From Paeniglutamicibacter quisquiliarum (GTDB lineage: Bacteria > Actinomycetota > Actinomycetes > Actinomycetales > Micrococcaceae): 64,000 bases of DNA. The translations under genes were made by a program, and so were the position numbers. The notes below the pieces were generated by a model. It ran no database searches, had not been told where the DNA came from, and saw only the letters and a program-made list of their open reading frames with translations. The stretch is taken from NCBI RefSeq assembly GCF_019084045.1, contig NZ_JAHRED010000006.1:62001-126000 (forward strand). Reading direction: 5' to 3'. Below are positions 61,576 to 64,000 of the stretch, one piece after another; within the stretch, counting starts at the first letter, position 1, and each line of letters opens with the position of its first letter.

Positions 61576-62406
61576 GTTCCGGCAGGTAACGGGATTCGTT
61601 GGCGGGCTCCGGGGTCGATCTGGCCGCGGTCAATGAACCGGCGGGCACCGGCATCATCCGGGCTGCGAGGACTTCGCGGCCTTTGCGCGGAACCGGGGAG
61701 CGGGGCCGGCGCCCACCGCTGGTAATCCATCGACCACGACGAGGACGGTGCAGTCATTGGCCAGGGGCACCGTTGGATTGACGGGGAAGCACCGGAACCC
61801 AGCCACGACGCGTCGCCCACCACGTGCGCTTTGTCCCGCTGGCCCGGGGGAGCGGGCGCTGGCCGCGCGCCTCGAGGACACGGAGTCGGAAAAGGGCACG
61901 CGCATCACCCTGGATCCCGTGGACCCCTGACCGCGACCCTCGGGCTGGAATTGAGGACCGACTGTCGGCAGCTCGCAGCGCCCGACATCATTTTCCCGCG
62001 TGCTGTTGCCATGCCTGCGTCCAATCACACCAGGATGCCGACGATGAACCGGATATCTTGGTGCTCGGAGTCGCGCGGTCTGGGATTCGCCGATCGCGTC
62101 TACGAGGTGGGCGGCCAACCCTGGAACCGGTTCCAGATGGCTTCGCCTGACGGGAACTGCATCCGCGGCGGGGAAGGGGACTGGCCCGAACGCGAACCTT
62201 GGCGTCGCGAGGACCATGCCGGAAGAGCTGCCTGGTGGATGGCACACCTGGCCGGAGCGGGCGCCGTCCCGAAGGGGGCTGCCGCCGGGCGGCCGACGAC
62301 CCAAAATATGTCAGTGATTTGAGTCACCGGAAGCGGTTAGGAATTGCGGTCTGACCTGCCCCTTCCGACCACTTTTGTGTGGTCGGTCACAAAGTGCCAT
62401 CCCGAT
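61576..62406. other. Gene-poor stretch between helicase and tRNA-Thr
   Basis: About 830 bp. Overlapping frames of 60-216 codons exist on both strands, but none has start signals, family motifs or a convincing composition. A hairpin GACCAC-TTTTGT-GTGGTC lies near 62366-62383. It may hold remnants of a decayed gene. Confidence 0.5.
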
Positions 62407-62446
62407 TTCACAGCGTCGAAAAATGCTGGTAGAGTTCTTACTCGTT
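62407..62446 (+). promoter_or_regulatory. tRNA-Thr promoter (first copy)
   Basis: TTCACA (62407-62412), a 17-bp spacer, TAGAGT (62430-62435), then TCTTA and CTCGTT (62441-62446), which touches the tRNA. The precursor leader would be only a few bases. Confidence 0.75.
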
Positions 62447-62518
62447 GCCCCCCTAGCTCAGTGGTAGAGCGCGTTCTTGGTAAGAACGAGGTCACCGGAT
62501 CGATTCCGGTGGGGGGCT
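62447..62518 (+). tRNA. tRNA-Thr (GGT), copy 1
   Basis: Cloverleaf: acceptor GCCCCCC/GGGGGGC, D-stem GCTC/GAGC, anticodon stem CGTTC/GAACG with loop TTGGTAA (anticodon GGT), T-arm ACCGG/CCGGT. CCA is not encoded. It is identical to the copy at 63906-63977. Confidence 0.95.
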
Positions 62519-62531
62519 CTGAATGGAATGG

Positions 62532-62580
62532 CCCGCGTCTTAGTCAGCTCGAAAGAGAATCGGACGCGGACGCGGGTTTT
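62532..62580 (+). terminator. Hairpin between tRNA-Thr and tRNA-Met
   Basis: CCCGCGTC (62532-62539) pairs with GACGCGGG (62569-62576) across a long loop and is followed by TTTT. It may end or process the tRNA-Thr transcript only 9 bp before tRNA-Met. Confidence 0.55.
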
Positions 62581-62589
62581 ACCATTCGT

Positions 62590-62663
62590 GGCGGCTTAGC
62601 TCAGCTGGTTAGAGCGCACGACTCATAATCGTGAGGTCCCGGGATCGAGTCCCGGAGCCGCTA
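62590..62663 (+). tRNA. tRNA-Met (CAT)
   Basis: Acceptor GGCGGCT/AGCCGCT (first pair G-T), D-stem GCTC/GAGC, anticodon stem CACGA/TCGTG with loop CTCATAA (anticodon CAT), T-arm CCCGG/CCGGG. It lacks the three consecutive G-C pairs of the initiator anticodon stem, so it is an elongator Met tRNA, or a tRNA-Ile2 if lysidinylated. Confidence 0.92.
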
Positions 62664-62670
62664 CAGATTG

Positions 62671-62704
62671 ATCCCCGTCTTCCTTGTGAGGGCGGGGATT
62701 TTTT
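62671..62704 (+). terminator. tRNA-Met terminator
   Basis: ATCCCCG pairs with CGGGGAT, extended by TC/GG near the loop, then TTTTTG. Confidence 0.85.
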
Positions 62705-62969
62705 GTGTCCCCGGGAGTAGGAATCCCGAGCTTGGCTTAGGGGCCCAATTAAGCGTGTCCGCCCCGGGTGAGCCAGGGGTGCCCGGTTGCCCCATCATGC
62801 CGTGTTTAAGCAGGACCTGTCGGCCGAACCCGGAAATCCGTGGGGATCCGGGAGGTTGGACGGAGCGATCTGCGGAACCGGTGACGGGCGAAACCTGTAT
62901 TCGGCCGTGAATCCGCTGGGAAAAGCACTTGGCAGGGCCCGGCTCGGCGGTCGGTGCGCCCCGATGCCA
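62705..62969. other. Gap between tRNA-Met and dedA
   Basis: About 265 bp of GC-rich sequence; I see no gene or clear repeat in it. Confidence 0.5.
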
Positions 62970-62981
62970 TAGGGTGGTGCG

Positions 62982-63680
62982 GTGATTCCAATAGCAAACA
63001 TGCAGGCAACGCTTGCCGCGGTCGTGGTGAGGCCCCCATCAGCCAGTTTTCTGCCGGATTGGCTGAATCCCGATGTCTTCCTGCGCGACCCGGCGCTGGG
63101 CCCATGGGTCATCCTGCTCATTTGCGGCATCGTGTTTGCCGAGACCGGGCTGTTGGTCGGATTCTTCCTTCCCGGGGATTCCATGCTCTTTACTGCCGGG
63201 TTGTTGGTCGCCACAGGTGCCCTGGACGTCAGCCTGCCGCTGTTCACTGCGCTGATATTTGTTTCGGCCTTCGTCGGTGACCAGACCGGATACCTCATCG
63301 GGCGCAAGGCGGGGCCCCCGATCTTCAACAAGCCGGATTCACGCTTCTTTCGCCAGGAATACGTGGAGAAGGCCCACGCGTTCTTTGAGCGCTTCGGCGG
63401 GAGGGCCGTGGTGCTTGCCCGTTTCGTTCCCATCGTCAGGACGTTTGTTCCCGTCATCGCCGGGGTCGCGCACATGCAGTACCGGGTCTTCGTGTTCTAC
63501 AACCTGCTGGGTGCCCTGCTGTGGGGCGTGGGGGTGACACTGCTGGGCTTCTGGCTGGGCCAGTATGAGTGGGTCGGGAACAACATTGACCTGATCTTCA
63601 TCGCGATCGTGCTTCTGTCTGTCATACCGATCGGCATCGAAATATTCATGGCCGGACGTCGCAGGAAGACTGCCGGCTAG
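62982..63680 (+). CDS. DedA-family (SNARE-associated) membrane protein
   Basis: A 232-aa polytopic membrane protein of the DedA/VTT family, some members of which recycle undecaprenyl phosphate or other lipid carriers. FAETGLLVGFFLPGDSMLFTAG, VGDQTGYLIGRKAG, the FERFGGRAVVLARFVPIVRTFVPVIAG block with its conserved arginines and GVTLLGFWLG are all present. It starts at GTG 62982, six bases after TAGGGT, with no ribosome binding site, so it is probably leaderless. It lies between two identical tRNA-Thr genes. Confidence 0.92.
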   Translation: MIPIANMQATLAAVVVRPPSASFLPDWLNPDVFLRDPALGPWVILLICGIVFAETGLLVGFFLPGDSMLFTAGLLVATGALDVSLPLFTALIFVSAFVGDQTGYLIGRKAGPPIFNKPDSRFFRQEYVEKAHAFFERFGGRAVVLARFVPIVRTFVPVIAGVAHMQYRVFVFYNLLGALLWGVGVTLLGFWLGQYEWVGNNIDLIFIAIVLLSVIPIGIEIFMAGRRRKTAG

Positions 63681-63905
63681 GGGCGGCCGCATCGGACGTG
63701 AAATCGGACCGGTACCTTGGCGAAGCGATCCGCGGTAGTGGATTCCGCTACCCGCCGGCGGTGAAATGAAGCTGGATCCGGTGTGACTCCTCCTGTCGCG
63801 CCGGAGTGAACCGGTCCGGGGGAGCGGCCAAGATGTGGCGTTGGTCATGTTGGCGGTTTTCGATGTGCAATTTGTGCCAGCTATTGGGTAGAGTATTCTC
63901 TCGTT
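63681..63905 (+). promoter_or_regulatory. Gap after dedA with the second tRNA-Thr promoter
   Basis: No gene. TAGAGT at 63889-63894, then ATTCT and CTCGTT at 63900-63905, which touches the tRNA. The -35 is weak (TGTGCA region near 63864-63869). Confidence 0.65.
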
Positions 63906-63977
63906 GCCCCCCTAGCTCAGTGGTAGAGCGCGTTCTTGGTAAGAACGAGGTCACCGGATCGATTCCGGTGGGGGGCT
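63906..63977 (+). tRNA. tRNA-Thr (GGT), copy 2
   Basis: All 72 bases are identical to the copy at 62447-62518, including anticodon loop TTGGTAA, and CCA is again not encoded. The preceding CTCGTT is also the same, but sequence further upstream and downstream differs. Confidence 0.95.
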
Positions 63978-64000
63978 CGGAAAAAGAACCGCGGTTGGGC

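Noticed and set aside
61654-62304. A 216-codon minus-strand ORF in the gene-poor stretch
   Set aside because: No ribosome binding site, no -10-linked start, no recognisable domain, and composition like a shadow frame.
63339-63848. A 169-codon minus-strand frame at the right end
   Set aside because: Most of it is antisense to dedA, and it has no supporting signals.
1-64000. CRISPR arrays, insertion sequences, prophage or integrative elements
   Set aside because: No regularly spaced repeats, transposase, integrase or phage structural gene was recognised on either strand.

Overview
The window is GC-rich chromosomal DNA from an actinobacterium. It is most likely a soil Micrococcaceae (Arthrobacter/Paeniglutamicibacter type). 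The gene content points there: a paaABCDE phenylacetyl-CoA epoxidase operon, a branched-chain 2-oxoacid dehydrogenase operon with a divergent Lrp regulator, menaquinone genes, MetP/MetS-type transport, a PucR-type GABA regulator and FurA-katA. The genus is an inference from gene content and codon use. No phage, transposase, integrase or CRISPR array is visible. Almost all genes are housekeeping or catabolic.

Layout. 0-1 kb: left-edge fragment of metN (minus), with a SAM-riboswitch-like leader and a triple 10-bp repeat upstream. 1.4-6.2 kb: paaABCDE and a PaaG-like isomerase, behind a TetR/PaaR-type palindrome. 6.4-9.4 kb (minus): an MFS exporter, an HSL-type esterase and an Lrp/AsnC regulator. 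9.6-13.3 kb: E1alpha, E1beta and E2 of a branched-chain 2-oxoacid dehydrogenase, followed by a 66-aa orphan. 13.8-16.7 kb: an MBL hydrolase, an MFS transporter and a PAP2 phosphatase. 16.9-22.1 kb: menC, a PhoX phosphatase behind a PHO box, and menD. 22.1-28.6 kb: a galactoside module (GH35, LacI, sugar ABC transporter) governed by two identical 16-bp LacI operators. 28.9-31.4 kb (minus): a polar amino-acid ABC transporter. 31.5-35 kb: menF, menG and a polyprenyl diphosphate synthase. 35-41.9 kb: HIT and SUKH-like proteins, a PucR/GabR-like regulator, an NSS transporter with its MetS subunit, gabT and rarD. 42.2-45.7 kb: ferredoxin-NADP reductase, catalase and Fur/PerR. 45.8-50.8 kb: an MFS transporter, HtpX, and EfeO-EfeB without EfeU. 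50.9-59.2 kb: YajQ, tRNA-Tyr, thioredoxin, a DNA glycosylase, the CBS/cystathionine gamma-lyase pair, an amidohydrolase and a MOSC protein. 59.2-64 kb: a DEAD-box helicase with a long leader, two identical tRNA-Thr genes around a tRNA-Met, and a DedA protein.

Common themes. Many genes (at least 13) have no ribosome binding site. They begin 6-7 nt after a TAnnnT-like -10 hexamer, so they are probably read from leaderless mRNAs. This rule also settles several start codons. The three tRNA units on view share a -10/initiation block, TAGAGT-N5-CTCGTT. Local operators (PaaR-like, LacI, FurA-like, PHO box) sit where the neighbouring regulator or function predicts. The strongest functional hypotheses are that the NSS/MetS transporter beside gabR and gabT imports GABA or a related amino acid, and that the sugar ABC transporter borrows an ATPase encoded elsewhere.
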